From an uncultured Collinsella sp. (GTDB taxonomy: Bacteria > Actinomycetota > Coriobacteriia > Coriobacteriales > Coriobacteriaceae), in the NCBI GenBank assembly GCA_902465015.1, contig CABQLK010000054.1, positions 1 to 13,447 on the forward strand: 13,447 nt of DNA. The letters run 5' to 3'. Shown piece by piece: positions 1-7,061 of the stretch (positions within the stretch are counted from its first letter, which is position 1; the number at the start of each line of letters is the position of its first letter). The translations under genes and the position numbers were made by a program. The notes under the pieces are model-generated. The model did not search any database, had not been told where the DNA came from, and was given only the letters and a program-made list of their open reading frames with translations.

Positions 1-27
1 AGCCCCTTGCGGCGTAGTTCTTATTTA

Positions 28-75
28 AGACGTCCAAGTTTTGGGGTGCAGTTCAGTTTGGAGGGCCGTCTTTTT
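28..75 (+). terminator. Possible imperfect hairpin and T-run before the first gene
   Basis: The segment AGACGTCCAA (28-37) can pair with TTGGA (58-62) plus CGTCT (67-71), with a four-base bulge, and is followed by a run of T. It may terminate a gene that lies before the window or act as a leader hairpin for the gene at 92. The first bases of the window, agccccttgcggcg, resemble the 3' arm and tail of the strong hairpin at 11647-11686, so the window may open in the remains of another terminator. The loop is long (20 nt), which weakens the call. Confidence 0.3.
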
Positions 76-91
76 GGTATAAGAGGACGGA

Positions 92-826
92 ATGACTAAC
101 ACGAAAGGTACAACCATGCCCCAGATTGATGATGCCGAGCTGTTTGGCAATGCCGAGGATCAGCGTGCGTACGAGGACTTTTGCGCCAATCAGGAGGCGG
201 TCGAGAAGTTTACGCTCGACAAGCCCGCGCTTGTCTGCCGTTGGCGCATGTCCAATAAAAAGGTGCCCATGCTCAACCGCCACATTCGCGCACTGTCCGA
301 GCGCCTGGTGCAGGGCGAGCCGCTTACCCATAACATGCTCAGCTGGGCCAAACAGCACGTTGAGTGGTCGCTTGCCGAGGGCGATTACACTGCGCACGAC
401 GGCGTACTCATGCTGGTGATCGACATCAACGGCAACGCCGCCATGACGGTGGGGGAGTACGAGCCGCTCGCCGATACGTCGGCCAAGGCGCTGCGTGCCC
501 GCTCCGCCGAGGCCCGCTCCGAGGCCGACGAAACCGGCGTGGCGCCCGAGCTGCTCGCCGCCGTCAACAACGGCGAGCTTGCCTTTGTGGCGCCGGCGGA
601 CGAGTGCCTGTGCGGCACGGCGACGCTCATCGAGCAGCTGGCCCAGACCAAGGGCATCCCGGTCACGCGCGTAGATATTCCCGCGCAGCTTAAGGGCGCG
701 CTGTTCCTGGTGAGCGACGAGCACGGCGTGGTCCCCGCTGCCGAGACGGACGCCGCCGAGGCGGACGCCGCTACGGTCGCCTTCTTCGCCGAAGGCTACG
801 AAAAGCTCCGTGCCCGCCGCTCCTAA
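92..826 (+). CDS. Hypothetical protein, possibly a divergent class IV aminotransferase-like protein
   Basis: This is a 244-residue soluble protein with no signal peptide or membrane segment. I do not recognise its family with confidence. The C-terminal half (about residues 128-216) has a layout that recalls the C-terminal half of class IV PLP aminotransferases: a lysine at 132, an Asn-Asn-Gly turn near 159-161, a Cys-Gly-Thr stretch at 174-176 where those enzymes have LPGxTR, a helix ending in a Gly-Ile-Pro-Val segment (188-191), and a Gly-Val-Val-Pro at 212-215. The usual LPGxTR arginine is missing, so even if related it may be inactive. The N-terminal part is acidic and the tail (216-232) is Ala/Glu/Asp-rich. 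The ATG at 92 has AGAGG five bases upstream. A second ATG at 116, with AAAGG seven bases upstream, gives a 236-residue product starting MPQIDDAEL. It appears to be a single-gene unit converging on the PucR-type regulator. Confidence 0.8.
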   Translation: MTNTKGTTMPQIDDAELFGNAEDQRAYEDFCANQEAVEKFTLDKPALVCRWRMSNKKVPMLNRHIRALSERLVQGEPLTHNMLSWAKQHVEWSLAEGDYTAHDGVLMLVIDINGNAAMTVGEYEPLADTSAKALRARSAEARSEADETGVAPELLAAVNNGELAFVAPADECLCGTATLIEQLAQTKGIPVTRVDIPAQLKGALFLVSDEHGVVPAAETDAAEADAATVAFFAEGYEKLRARRS

Positions 827-838
827 CCTCAAGGCGGG
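813..838. other. Weak hairpin over the stop codon of the first gene
   Basis: CCCGCC (813-818) and GGCGGG (833-838) flank the TAA stop at 824-826. This is the only dyad in the 18-base gap between two convergent genes. There is no T-run on either strand, so it is a poor intrinsic terminator. It may mark the convergent boundary or be chance in GC-rich DNA. Confidence 0.2.
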
Positions 839-844
839 GTGGGC

Positions 845-2026
845 TTACTGAAGCGAGCGAGCGCGTTCGATGGCGTAGGCGAGCGACAGCTGCTCCATCT
901 CCGGGGCGCATTTGTAGCTCAGTCCGGTGAGAGCTGTCACCTTATCGAGGCGATATCGAATTGTGTTCGGGTGCTGGCTGGTCTGCTTGGCGGTTTGCTC
1001 GATACGTCGGTCGTTCTCGATGAATGCGGCGAGCGTTGATTCCAGTTCGCTGCCATGCTCGCTGTCGTGCTCGCGTATCGGCGAGAGAATCGCCTCCGAG
1101 AACGATCGCATCTCCGGGGTTTCCGCAAAAGGCATCACGGTTTTCAGGATGCCGAGCTGTGTATAGCGGACGGGACCCTCGGCTCGTTGACAAGATAGGC
1201 GCTGTGCGTAAATCGCCTGCGAGATCGCCTGCGCCACCGCCTCGTCTCCAAACAGAATATCGCTGATGCCGAGCCCTTCCGCTCCGCCATCGATGCCGCT
1301 AGCCTCGATGAGCTCCGTGAGCGCCTGCACGATTCGCTCCACATCGAGCGTCTGCTCCGAGTCGCTTGTCGCTACGAATAGCAATCCTCCGTCATAGGGT
1401 GCCAGCATGTTGTGGCATCCGGCGAGGGTCGATTTTGCACAGAGACGTTCGATTTGCAAAAACGTACGCGGGTCGAGGGGCTCTGCAAACGATGCGAACA
1501 GGGCGACCGCTTCGTCCAGAAATGACGGGTTGAGGCCTCGGATGCGTCGGCAGATGGACTCGGGCGATACGTCTGTCCTCAGGGCATCGATCTCGCGCTG
1601 TGCGAAGTCGATGGACGCGAGCTGCTCGATATGCCGTTTGACCTCATAGATGACGCTGTCAAAGAACAGTGAGTCGTCGGTCGTGAGAAAGACCGGGTAG
1701 TGCCGCGCGTTGGCGTAGCGGATGGCTTGGTCGGGAATCGGGATGTGCAGGACGTTTTTGATGATAAGACCGCTCGTTCCCTTGGCGACGAGGTATTTCA
1801 CGGCTTCAGTGATGAGGTATGGGTCGTCCTTCGCATAGAGGAAGGTGCTGAGGACGATTTCGTCTGAGCTGAAGTTGGCGCGCTGGTACTTGTTCTTGAG
1901 GCCGGGCATAAGTTCATAATCGAGGATCCCGACGCCAGAGACGGCACGCGAGACGCCATCGCTGCCGGCGATTAGACGGACCGACCCCTCATATTCCCGT
2001 GAGAAGTCCGAGATGGTGTATAGCAT
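845..2026 (-). CDS. PucR family transcriptional regulator
   Basis: A predicted cytoplasmic DNA-binding regulator of 393 residues. The N-terminal region (about 1-125) looks like the PucR ligand-sensing domain: it opens MLYTISDF, comparable to the MLTVRDL-type start of the family, and contains the V-x-x-V-x-I-L-D-Y pattern near 29-37. The middle (about 150-300) is a poorly conserved GGDEF-like linker region. The C-terminus (about 325-390) is the PucR helix-turn-helix, with the hallmark HPNTIRYRLDKV (352-363) followed by LTGL. The reading frame stays open to a GTG at 2047, but the ATG at 2026 is preferred because AAGGTGAT lies six bases before it and the protein then starts as its relatives do. 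It is divergent from the cyclodeaminase/aminotransferase unit, so it probably controls that unit in response to a substrate or product. PucR proteins are usually activators. The ligand cannot be told from sequence. Confidence 0.92.
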   Translation of the reverse strand: MLYTISDFSREYEGSVRLIAGSDGVSRAVSGVGILDYELMPGLKNKYQRANFSSDEIVLSTFLYAKDDPYLITEAVKYLVAKGTSGLIIKNVLHIPIPDQAIRYANARHYPVFLTTDDSLFFDSVIYEVKRHIEQLASIDFAQREIDALRTDVSPESICRRIRGLNPSFLDEAVALFASFAEPLDPRTFLQIERLCAKSTLAGCHNMLAPYDGGLLFVATSDSEQTLDVERIVQALTELIEASGIDGGAEGLGISDILFGDEAVAQAISQAIYAQRLSCQRAEGPVRYTQLGILKTVMPFAETPEMRSFSEAILSPIREHDSEHGSELESTLAAFIENDRRIEQTAKQTSQHPNTIRYRLDKVTALTGLSYKCAPEMEQLSLAYAIERARSLQ

Positions 2027-2030
2027 CAAC

Positions 2031-2038
2031 ATCACCTT
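2031..2038 (-). promoter_or_regulatory. Ribosome binding site fixing the PucR start at 2026
   Basis: On the minus strand this reads AAGGTGAT, a long match to the 16S anti-Shine-Dalgarno complement, with its AAGGTG core six bases from the ATG at 2026. No comparable site precedes the upstream GTG at 2047. Confidence 0.65.
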
Positions 2039-2052
2039 GTAAATCACTACAA
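2037..2052. promoter_or_regulatory. TTGTA-N6-TACAA inverted repeat at the PucR translation start
   Basis: Perfect 5-bp arms (2037-2041 and 2048-2052) are separated by six bases. The left arm overlaps the ribosome binding site of the regulator gene. It could be an autoregulatory operator or a small RNA hairpin that limits translation. Short arms make chance possible in this locally AT-rich stretch. Confidence 0.3.
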
Positions 2053-2179
2053 TAAGTACAGGTATAAATAGGATAATCGCACATCCGTATGCCGTTGATG
2101 CGGGAAATAGTTCAAATACCTGCTGATAGAACGAAAAATCAGATTGAGAATCGTTGTAGATTCCAACAAGAAATGATCC

Positions 2180-2208
2180 TTGGCGGCATCGTTACTAAAC
2201 CGTACAGT
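2180..2208 (+). promoter_or_regulatory. Candidate promoter for the cyclodeaminase-aminotransferase unit
   Basis: TTGGCG (2180-2185), a 17-base spacer and TACAGT (2203-2208) form an acceptable sigma-70-like pair 32 bases before the ATG at 2241. The divergent intergenic stretch of about 200 bases (2027-2240) is clearly richer in A and T than the flanking genes and should hold the promoters of both directions. I did not find a convincing pair for the minus strand, only an AT-rich box around 2061-2070. Confidence 0.35.
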
Positions 2209-2240
2209 GAGGCAACGTAAAGCTTTCGCTGAGAGGAGCG

Positions 2241-3275
2241 ATGATGGGGCAGATGGTGGTGCTTTCGGCCGAGGAAGTTTCCAAGGTGCTGACGATTGAG
2301 GATGCAATCGCTGCCGTGGAGGAGGCATATCGCCAGAAGGCAACGGGCAAGGGCGTTGCGTGGCCGATGGTATATGAGCAGTTCGAGCCCGGCGTGGCCG
2401 ATATGGATATCCGCTCGGGCGAGTTGGCGGGAAGCGGCCTCTTCGGTCTCAAGCTCACTGCTTGGTTCTCTCAGAATTCCAAAAAGGGGCTGCCCGAGAT
2501 CTTTGGCACCACGCTGCTGTGCGACAGCGCGACGGGAGAGCCGTTGGCGCTGCTCAATGCCTCCGCCGTCACTGGACTTCGCACCGGTGCCGCCGCTGCG
2601 CTCGGTGCCAAGTGGCTGGCTCGGGCGGATGCGTCCAAACTGCTTGTTGCGGGTGCCGGCCACATGAGCATCTATATGGTGGCGGGCGTGCTCGCCGCCT
2701 GTCCCAAAGTGAGCGAGGTCAAGGTGTGGGAGCCAGTTTCCGATGCCGCGCCCGAGGCCCGCGTCGAGCGCATGCGAGACGAGGTCGCCCATATCTTGGG
2801 CGCCTGCGAGCATGCTCGCGAGGCATCCACCTATTCCATCGAGGCGACGGCCGACGGCCAAGGCGCCGCGGCAGAGGCCGACATCATCGTGACGATCACG
2901 CCGGCGACCAAGCCCATCATTCCCGATTCATGGGTGCGTCCTGGTACGCATATCTCCTGCGTCGGTGCCGACATGCCCGGCAAGCAGGAGCTCGCCTCGG
3001 CGCTTGTCGCCCGTGCCGCTGTTTACGTCGACGATCGCGAGCAATCCGTCGCGTCCGGTGAGCTGGAGATTCCGGTTGCCGAGGGTGTCATCACGCCCGA
3101 GGACATCAGAGCGGAGCTCGGCGAAGTCATCGCCGGCATGGCTACGGGGCGTTCGGATGACGAGCAGGTGACGGTGTTCGATACGTCGGGCATCGCCGTT
3201 CAGGACCTTTCGGCATCGAAAATCGCCTACGACCGCGCCATTGAGGCGGGGCTGGGCACCGTGGTGGAACTGTAA
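2241..3275 (+). CDS. Ornithine cyclodeaminase / mu-crystallin family protein
   Basis: A 344-residue NAD(P)-dependent enzyme of the family that includes ornithine cyclodeaminase, ketimine reductase, an archaeal alanine dehydrogenase and SbnB-like enzymes. Visible family features are a lysine after Gly-Leu (K71), TGLRTGAAAALGAKWLA (111-127) with the substrate-binding Arg114, a Rossmann turn GAG-H-M-S (138-143), the segment GADMPGKQEL (242-251) with the acid/base Asp244 matching the GGDCPGKTE region of ornithine cyclodeaminase, and FDTSGIAVQDLSAS (313-326). The exact substrate cannot be assigned. Pairing with an aminotransferase favours reduction of an imine made from a keto-amino acid, or the reverse oxidation. 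Two in-frame ATG codons lie at 2241 and 2244. AGGAG at 2234-2238 is only two bases from the first and five from the second, so 2244 may be the real start. It is followed after 24 bases by the aminotransferase, so the two are probably cotranscribed. Confidence 0.9.
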   Translation: MMGQMVVLSAEEVSKVLTIEDAIAAVEEAYRQKATGKGVAWPMVYEQFEPGVADMDIRSGELAGSGLFGLKLTAWFSQNSKKGLPEIFGTTLLCDSATGEPLALLNASAVTGLRTGAAAALGAKWLARADASKLLVAGAGHMSIYMVAGVLAACPKVSEVKVWEPVSDAAPEARVERMRDEVAHILGACEHAREASTYSIEATADGQGAAAEADIIVTITPATKPIIPDSWVRPGTHISCVGADMPGKQELASALVARAAVYVDDREQSVASGELEIPVAEGVITPEDIRAELGEVIAGMATGRSDDEQVTVFDTSGIAVQDLSASKIAYDRAIEAGLGTVVEL

Positions 3276-3299
3276 GAAAGTCAAGGAAAGGAAACGACA

Positions 3300-4430
3300 A
3301 TGCAGATCAAGGATTTCGCCGTCGAGCAGTGGATGAACGAGTGGGAGACCAAGTGCACCCACAACGTTGCGGAGACGTGCGTCTACTCCCTCACGCTCGA
3401 CCAGCTGTTCGAGCTTACGAACACCGACAAGAAGGCGTGGCTCGATAGCCTGTGCTCGCGCCGATTCACCTACGGAGACATCGAGGGGCAGCCCGGCTTC
3501 CTCGAGGGGGTCGCGCGTCTCTATAAGACGGTCGAGCCCGGGCATATTGTGCCCACGCACGGCGCGACCGGTGCCAACTCCCTGGTTATTTCCACGCTCG
3601 TCGAACCGGGCGATCACGTAGTCTCCGTCAAGCCCACCTACCAGCAGCTTTACTCGATTCCCGAGATGTGCGGCGCGAAGGTCGATATCCTTCAGCTCGA
3701 TCGCAAGAACGGCTACCACGTCGACGTCGACGCGCTCGATGCTCTGGTGACCGACGATACCAAGCTCATCTGCATCAATAACCCGGACAACCCCACGGGC
3801 GCCCTGCTCGACACCGATACGCTCAAGGCGATTGTCGAGGTCGCACGCAAACACGACGCGTGGGTGCTCTGCGACGAGGTCTACCGTCTGCTTACTCAGA
3901 CGGATGAGTACTCCGAGTCCGTGATCGACCTGTACGACAAGGCCATCGTCACCGCATCCATGTCCAAGGTCTGGTCGTTCGCCGGCCTGCGTCTGGGCTG
4001 GGCGGTCACCAAGAGCCCGGAGCTCCGTCGCGCGCTGCTCTCGCATCGTGACTACAACCTGATTTCCGCTGGCATATTCAGCGAGACGGTGGCGGAGCTG
4101 ATTCTGGGCAACGCTTCCGTGATCCTTGAGCGCAGCCGTCGCATCGTCCGTCAGAACCTTGCTGTTCTGGAGAAGTGGGTCGAGAGCGAGCCGCACCTGT
4201 CGTTCGTCAAGCCCGAGGCGGGTACCACCGCGCTCGTGTATTACGACTACGATATCGACTCCAGGACGTTCTGCATCGACATGATTAAGAAGTCCGGCGC
4301 GCTCGTCACCCCGGGCGATTGCTTCGAGGAGCCCAAGAGCATGCGCATCGGCTATGCATACTCCGATAACACCGACGACCTGCAGAAGGGCCTGGATGCC
4401 ATCTCTGTGTACATGCGTACGCTCGAGTAG
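3300..4430 (+). CDS. PLP-dependent class I/II aminotransferase
   Basis: A 376-residue fold-type I aminotransferase of typical length. Key elements are in order: YGDIEGQPGFLEGVA (58-72), the cofactor-phosphate region HGATGANS (87-94), NNPDNPTG (160-167) with Asn164, the CDEVY segment with Asp192 that contacts the pyridine nitrogen and Tyr195, the Schiff-base lysine K223 in SMSKVWSFAGLRLGW, Arg231, and a C-terminal Arg349 in SMRIGYAY that normally binds the substrate alpha-carboxylate. The N-terminus (FAVEQWMNEWE and AETCVYSLTLDQL) is distinctive and differs from standard aspartate aminotransferases. AAGGAAAGG lies just before the ATG. Its partner enzyme and the PucR-type regulator suggest transamination of a diamino or basic amino acid whose keto form cyclises to an imine, but a C-S lyase or another substrate is not excluded. 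Confidence 0.92.
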   Translation: MQIKDFAVEQWMNEWETKCTHNVAETCVYSLTLDQLFELTNTDKKAWLDSLCSRRFTYGDIEGQPGFLEGVARLYKTVEPGHIVPTHGATGANSLVISTLVEPGDHVVSVKPTYQQLYSIPEMCGAKVDILQLDRKNGYHVDVDALDALVTDDTKLICINNPDNPTGALLDTDTLKAIVEVARKHDAWVLCDEVYRLLTQTDEYSESVIDLYDKAIVTASMSKVWSFAGLRLGWAVTKSPELRRALLSHRDYNLISAGIFSETVAELILGNASVILERSRRIVRQNLAVLEKWVESEPHLSFVKPEAGTTALVYYDYDIDSRTFCIDMIKKSGALVTPGDCFEEPKSMRIGYAYSDNTDDLQKGLDAISVYMRTLE

Positions 4431-4450
4431 AGACTCGAGGCCGAAGTGAT

Positions 4451-4488
4451 GGGGCCGATCGGTTTAGGACCGGTCGACCCCTATTTTC
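4451..4488 (+). terminator. Terminator after the aminotransferase
   Basis: A 13-bp stem pairs 4451-4463 with 4469-4481, with two imperfect positions and a five-base loop. It is followed by TATTTTCTC. It starts 20 bases after the aminotransferase stop and separates that unit from the two-component system. The T-run is short, so termination may be partial. Confidence 0.6.
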
Positions 4489-4522
4489 TCTCAAGGCTAC
4501 CGAACGCTTTTGTCACATTAGG

Positions 4523-4558
4523 TGCCCACGGGGTCGTATCGCTGCGACGCTGTGGGCA
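4523..4558. promoter_or_regulatory. Nested dyad upstream of the response regulator gene
   Basis: TGCCCAC (4523-4529) and GTGGGCA (4552-4558) are perfect outer arms, and GTCG (4533-4536) and CGAC (4545-4548) are inner arms, forming a symmetrical element. A possible -10 box CATAAT (4557-4562) overlaps the right arm and lies about 40 bases before the ATG at 4601. I see no good -35. TTGTCA at 4510-4515 is too far from it. This may be an operator for the response regulator itself or a leader hairpin. Confidence 0.35.
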
Positions 4559-4600
4559 TAATGGTGTGAAAGGTGCAAGTTACGCGAAATGGGAGGACAC

Positions 4601-5272
4601 ATGGCGCTGATCTATGTCGTTGAGGACGACGAGCCCATTCGTCGTGAGCTTATCGACATCCTTGCCCGCGCCGGGTTTGAAATCGAGGCCTGCGAATCGT
4701 TTGAGCATGTCTCGCGCGATATTCTCGCCGCCGCGCCCGACCTGGTGCTGCTCGACCTCACGCTTCCCGTCAAGGACGGCCAGCATATCTGCCACGAGGT
4801 TCGCCGCGAATCCGAGGTTCCCATCATCGTCCTCACGTCGCGCACGACCGAGATCGACGAGGTCATGGCCATGACGCTCGGCGCGGACGACTTTGTTCCC
4901 AAGCCCTACAGCGCCCGTGTGCTCGTGGCGCGCATCAATGCCTTGTTGCGCCGCACCGCGGCGGCGGGCGAGCGCAGCACACTTGTCCACAAGGGACTGG
5001 AGCTCGACCTCGCACGCTCCATGGTCACCAATACGCAAACCGGTACCAGCACCGAGCTCACCAAAAACGAGCTGCGTATCCTTTCGCTGCTTCTGAGCCG
5101 CGCGGGCAAGATCGTTTCGCGCTCGGCCATCATGCAGGACCTGTGGGACTCCGACGCCTTCGTGGACGATAATACGCTCACCGTCAACATCAACCGCCTG
5201 CGCACCACGCTCGAAAAAATCGGCATCAAGGGGTATTTGACTACGCATCGCGGCCAAGGCTATTCGGTCTAG
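4601..5272 (+). CDS. OmpR/PhoB-type response regulator
   Basis: A 223-residue transcription factor phosphorylated by the kinase encoded next to it. The receiver domain (about 3-115) has the acidic pair near the start (E8, D9, D10), phospho-acceptor Asp52 in LLDLTLPVKDG, Thr79 in VLTSR and the conserved Lys101 in VPKPY. The C-terminal winged helix (about 128-222) shows LTKNELRILSLLLSRAGKIVSR, followed by the recognition helix NTLTVNINRLRTTLEKIG and the wing TTHRGQGYSV. The frame is open from 4589, but the ATG at 4601 has GGGAGGA four bases upstream and gives the expected start MALIYVVEDDE. The kinase gene begins nine bases after its stop, so the two form an operon. By family pattern it most resembles BceR/GraR-like regulators of cell-envelope stress genes. 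The target genes are not identified. Confidence 0.93.
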   Translation: MALIYVVEDDEPIRRELIDILARAGFEIEACESFEHVSRDILAAAPDLVLLDLTLPVKDGQHICHEVRRESEVPIIVLTSRTTEIDEVMAMTLGADDFVPKPYSARVLVARINALLRRTAAAGERSTLVHKGLELDLARSMVTNTQTGTSTELTKNELRILSLLLSRAGKIVSRSAIMQDLWDSDAFVDDNTLTVNINRLRTTLEKIGIKGYLTTHRGQGYSV

Positions 5273-5281
5273 GGGCCGGCT

Positions 5282-6325
5282 ATGTCGTTTGGCAAGTTCT
5301 TTAAAGATGCGCTGCTTCCCGTCGCCGTGTGGACCTGCGGCGTGCTGCTGAGCTGCTTTGTGCTGACGGTCGCCGGAGCACCCGTTTCTATCGTGGTCGT
5401 GGCGGTCGGCGTGTCCTTTATCTTTGGCATGCTCGGCATCGTGATCGAATATGCGCGCCGTCGTCGTTTTCTGCGCCAGCTGGAGCGTGCGGCAGAGGAG
5501 CTCGAGAGTCCCGCATGGGTGCAGGAGATGGTGCAATGCCCGACCTATGCCGAGGGCGAGCTCGAGTACGAGGTCTTGCGCCGGGTGGGCAAAGCCGCCT
5601 GCGACGAGGTTGCCGAAGGCCGGCGTCAGACCGATGACTATCGCGACTATATCGAGAGCTGGGTCCACGAGGCCAAGCTGCCCCTGGCGGCGGCTCACCT
5701 GATTTTGGAAAACCTGGATGGCAGCGAAGACGACCTGTCGCGTGTGGATGACCTGGGCCGTGAGCTGGCTCGCGTGGAGCGCTATATCGACCAGGCGCTG
5801 TACTACGCGCGCTCGGAAGTCGTGGAGCGGGACTACCTGATTCGCCGCTGGGATCTCAAGACCTTGGTGACGGGCGCGATTAAAGCCAACGCGCGCGAGC
5901 TCATCGCGGCGCACGTGGCCCCGGTGTGCGAGAACCTCGACTTCGAGGTCTTTACCGACGAGAAGTGGCTCGAGTTTATTCTGGGCCAGCTTATTCAGAA
6001 CAGTATTAAATATGCGCGCGAGGACGGCGCGAAGATTGTGTTTTCGGGCGCGTTGCTGGACGAGGGCCTGGCGAGCGAACGCATCGAGCTCACCGTTGCG
6101 GACAACGGCTGCGGCGTGAGCGCGGCCGACCTGCCCCGCGTGTTCGAGAAGGGCTTTACCGGCGACAACGGTCGTACCACCAAGCGTGCAACGGGCATTG
6201 GCCTCTACCTGGTGGCGCGCCTGTGCTCCAAGATGGGCATCGACGTCACCGCGGCATCCGAGCTCGGCGAAGGCTTTGTCGTCACGTTTGCCTTCTCAAC
6301 CAACAAGTTTCAATACTTCGAGTAA
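5282..6325 (+). CDS. BceS/GraS-like sensor histidine kinase
   Basis: A 347-residue membrane kinase. Two hydrophobic helices (about 10-30 and 34-55) are joined by only a few residues, so there is almost no external domain. This is the intramembrane-sensing layout of BceS/GraS kinases. The H-box is IESWVHEAKLPLAAAHL with His129, matching the YYSWVHQIKTPIAA-type box of that group. The ATPase domain has the N-box QNSIKYA (Asn240), the G1 motif VADNGCGVS (272-280), an F-box around FEKGFTG (288-294) and the G2 motif TGIGLYL (304-310). In characterised systems such kinases take their signal from a partner BceAB-type ABC transporter, but none is present in this window. The ribosome binding site is weak (GGGG next to the upstream stop), which suggests translational coupling to the regulator gene. 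Confidence 0.92.
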   Translation: MSFGKFFKDALLPVAVWTCGVLLSCFVLTVAGAPVSIVVVAVGVSFIFGMLGIVIEYARRRRFLRQLERAAEELESPAWVQEMVQCPTYAEGELEYEVLRRVGKAACDEVAEGRRQTDDYRDYIESWVHEAKLPLAAAHLILENLDGSEDDLSRVDDLGRELARVERYIDQALYYARSEVVERDYLIRRWDLKTLVTGAIKANARELIAAHVAPVCENLDFEVFTDEKWLEFILGQLIQNSIKYAREDGAKIVFSGALLDEGLASERIELTVADNGCGVSAADLPRVFEKGFTGDNGRTTKRATGIGLYLVARLCSKMGIDVTAASELGEGFVVTFAFSTNKFQYFE

Positions 6326-6350
6326 CGCACACGGCAGATGTCCGCCTCGA

Positions 6351-6390
6351 ACAAAACGTGCCGCCCCAAACGGGGCGGCACGCTATTTTT
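6351..6390. terminator. Strong bidirectional intrinsic terminator
   Basis: A perfect 11-bp stem, 6357-6367 with 6372-6382, encloses an AAAC loop. On the plus strand it is followed by GCTATTTTT and ends the kinase operon. On the minus strand the same stem is followed by TTTTGTT and can end the stress-protein transcript. It sits between two convergent genes and serves both. Confidence 0.9.
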
Positions 6391-6423
6391 CAATCAGACA
6401 ACTCGCTGAAGTACGGTGACGAA

Positions 6424-6514
6424 GGCGCAGGGCCGGGAGGGGTTATCAAAGCCGACATCCCGCAGCCGCGAAGCGGCGAGGACGTCGGCGTGATAACCCC
6501 GCAGGCCTTGCGCC
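6424..6514. repeat. 91-nt imperfect palindrome between convergent genes
   Basis: Several nested paired segments share one centre. The outer pair is GGCGCAGGGCC (6424-6434) with GGCCTTGCGCC (6504-6514), with one mismatch. Next comes GGGGTTATCA (6439-6448) with TGATAACCCC (6491-6500), perfect. Then GCCGAC (6451-6456) pairs with GTCGGC (6484-6489), TCC (6458-6460) with GGA (6480-6482), and the tip GCCGC (6465-6469) with GCGGC (6473-6477) around a GAA loop. About 34 base pairs are possible. No T-run follows on either strand. It lies 14 bases beyond the stress-protein stop, inside that transcript. It could be an interspersed palindromic repeat (REP- or MITE-like) or an mRNA 3'-end structure. Confidence 0.75.
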
Positions 6515-6527
6515 GGCGGGAAGGAAC

Positions 6528-6965
6528 CTACTTCACGACCAGAATGTCGCAGTCCGTATTGCGCAGTAGGAACGTCGAAATCGAACCCAGCAGCGCATAC
6601 TTGATCGAGGACAGGCCGCGTGCGCCGCAGAGCACCAGGTCGGGCTTAACCACGTCGAGCATCTCGTCCTTGAGCGTCTCGCGAATGCGGCCGGCGCGAA
6701 TCATGACCTCGACCTCGGGAATGTCGGGATTGGCCTTGGCCTCTTCGAGCTGCTTGGCGATAGAGTTCTTAAATGCCTCCTCTAGGCCATTGACCAGATC
6801 GACCGGATAGGAACCGGCGCTCTCGAGCGCCGTGGAATCGATAACGTGGCCGATGATTAGCTTGGCGCCGTTGTTCGCGGCGACCTTGATGGCGCGTGCG
6901 AGCACAAAATCCTGCTGCTCAGTACCGTCGAGTGAAACAAATACCTTGGTGTAGCCCTCGTTCAT
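6528..6965 (-). CDS. Universal stress protein, UspA family
   Basis: A 145-residue single-domain cytoplasmic protein of the usual Usp length. The first strand is YTKVFVSLDGTEQQDFVLARAI, with the Asp13 typical of nucleotide-binding members. The ATP-binding pattern G-2x-G-9x-G-S is complete at G114, G117, G127 and S128, so it probably belongs to the ATP-binding, dimeric branch. The C-terminus DCDILVVK is the usual last strand. The ATG at 6965 has AAGGAGG five bases upstream, an almost ideal site, which suggests strong expression. It is transcribed alone, convergent with the two-component system and divergent from uppP. Members of the family respond to starvation or redox stress, but the particular signal here is unknown. 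Confidence 0.95.
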   Translation of the reverse strand: MNEGYTKVFVSLDGTEQQDFVLARAIKVAANNGAKLIIGHVIDSTALESAGSYPVDLVNGLEEAFKNSIAKQLEEAKANPDIPEVEVMIRAGRIRETLKDEMLDVVKPDLVLCGARGLSSIKYALLGSISTFLLRNTDCDILVVK

Positions 6966-7055
6966 GGTTTCCTCCTTGGTCTATCGCACGGGCGCGGGGC
7001 TCGTGCGTCGGGCGGGCGCGGGCGCGTTGGCCGCCGGACACTTTATCTTGTTGCA

Positions 7056-7061
7056 GTTATA
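7056..7061 (-). promoter_or_regulatory. Candidate -10 box for the stress protein
   Basis: On the minus strand this reads TATAAC within GGGTATAACTG. It lies about 90 bases before the ATG at 6965 and implies a GC-rich leader of roughly 80 nt. The -35 is poor (CAGTCA, 16 bases upstream), so an activator or another sigma factor may be needed. Confidence 0.3.

Noticed and set aside
4501..4600. Small RNA gene between the aminotransferase and the response regulator
   Set aside because: The dyad is followed by no T-run and leads directly into a ribosome binding site, so leader or operator roles are more likely.
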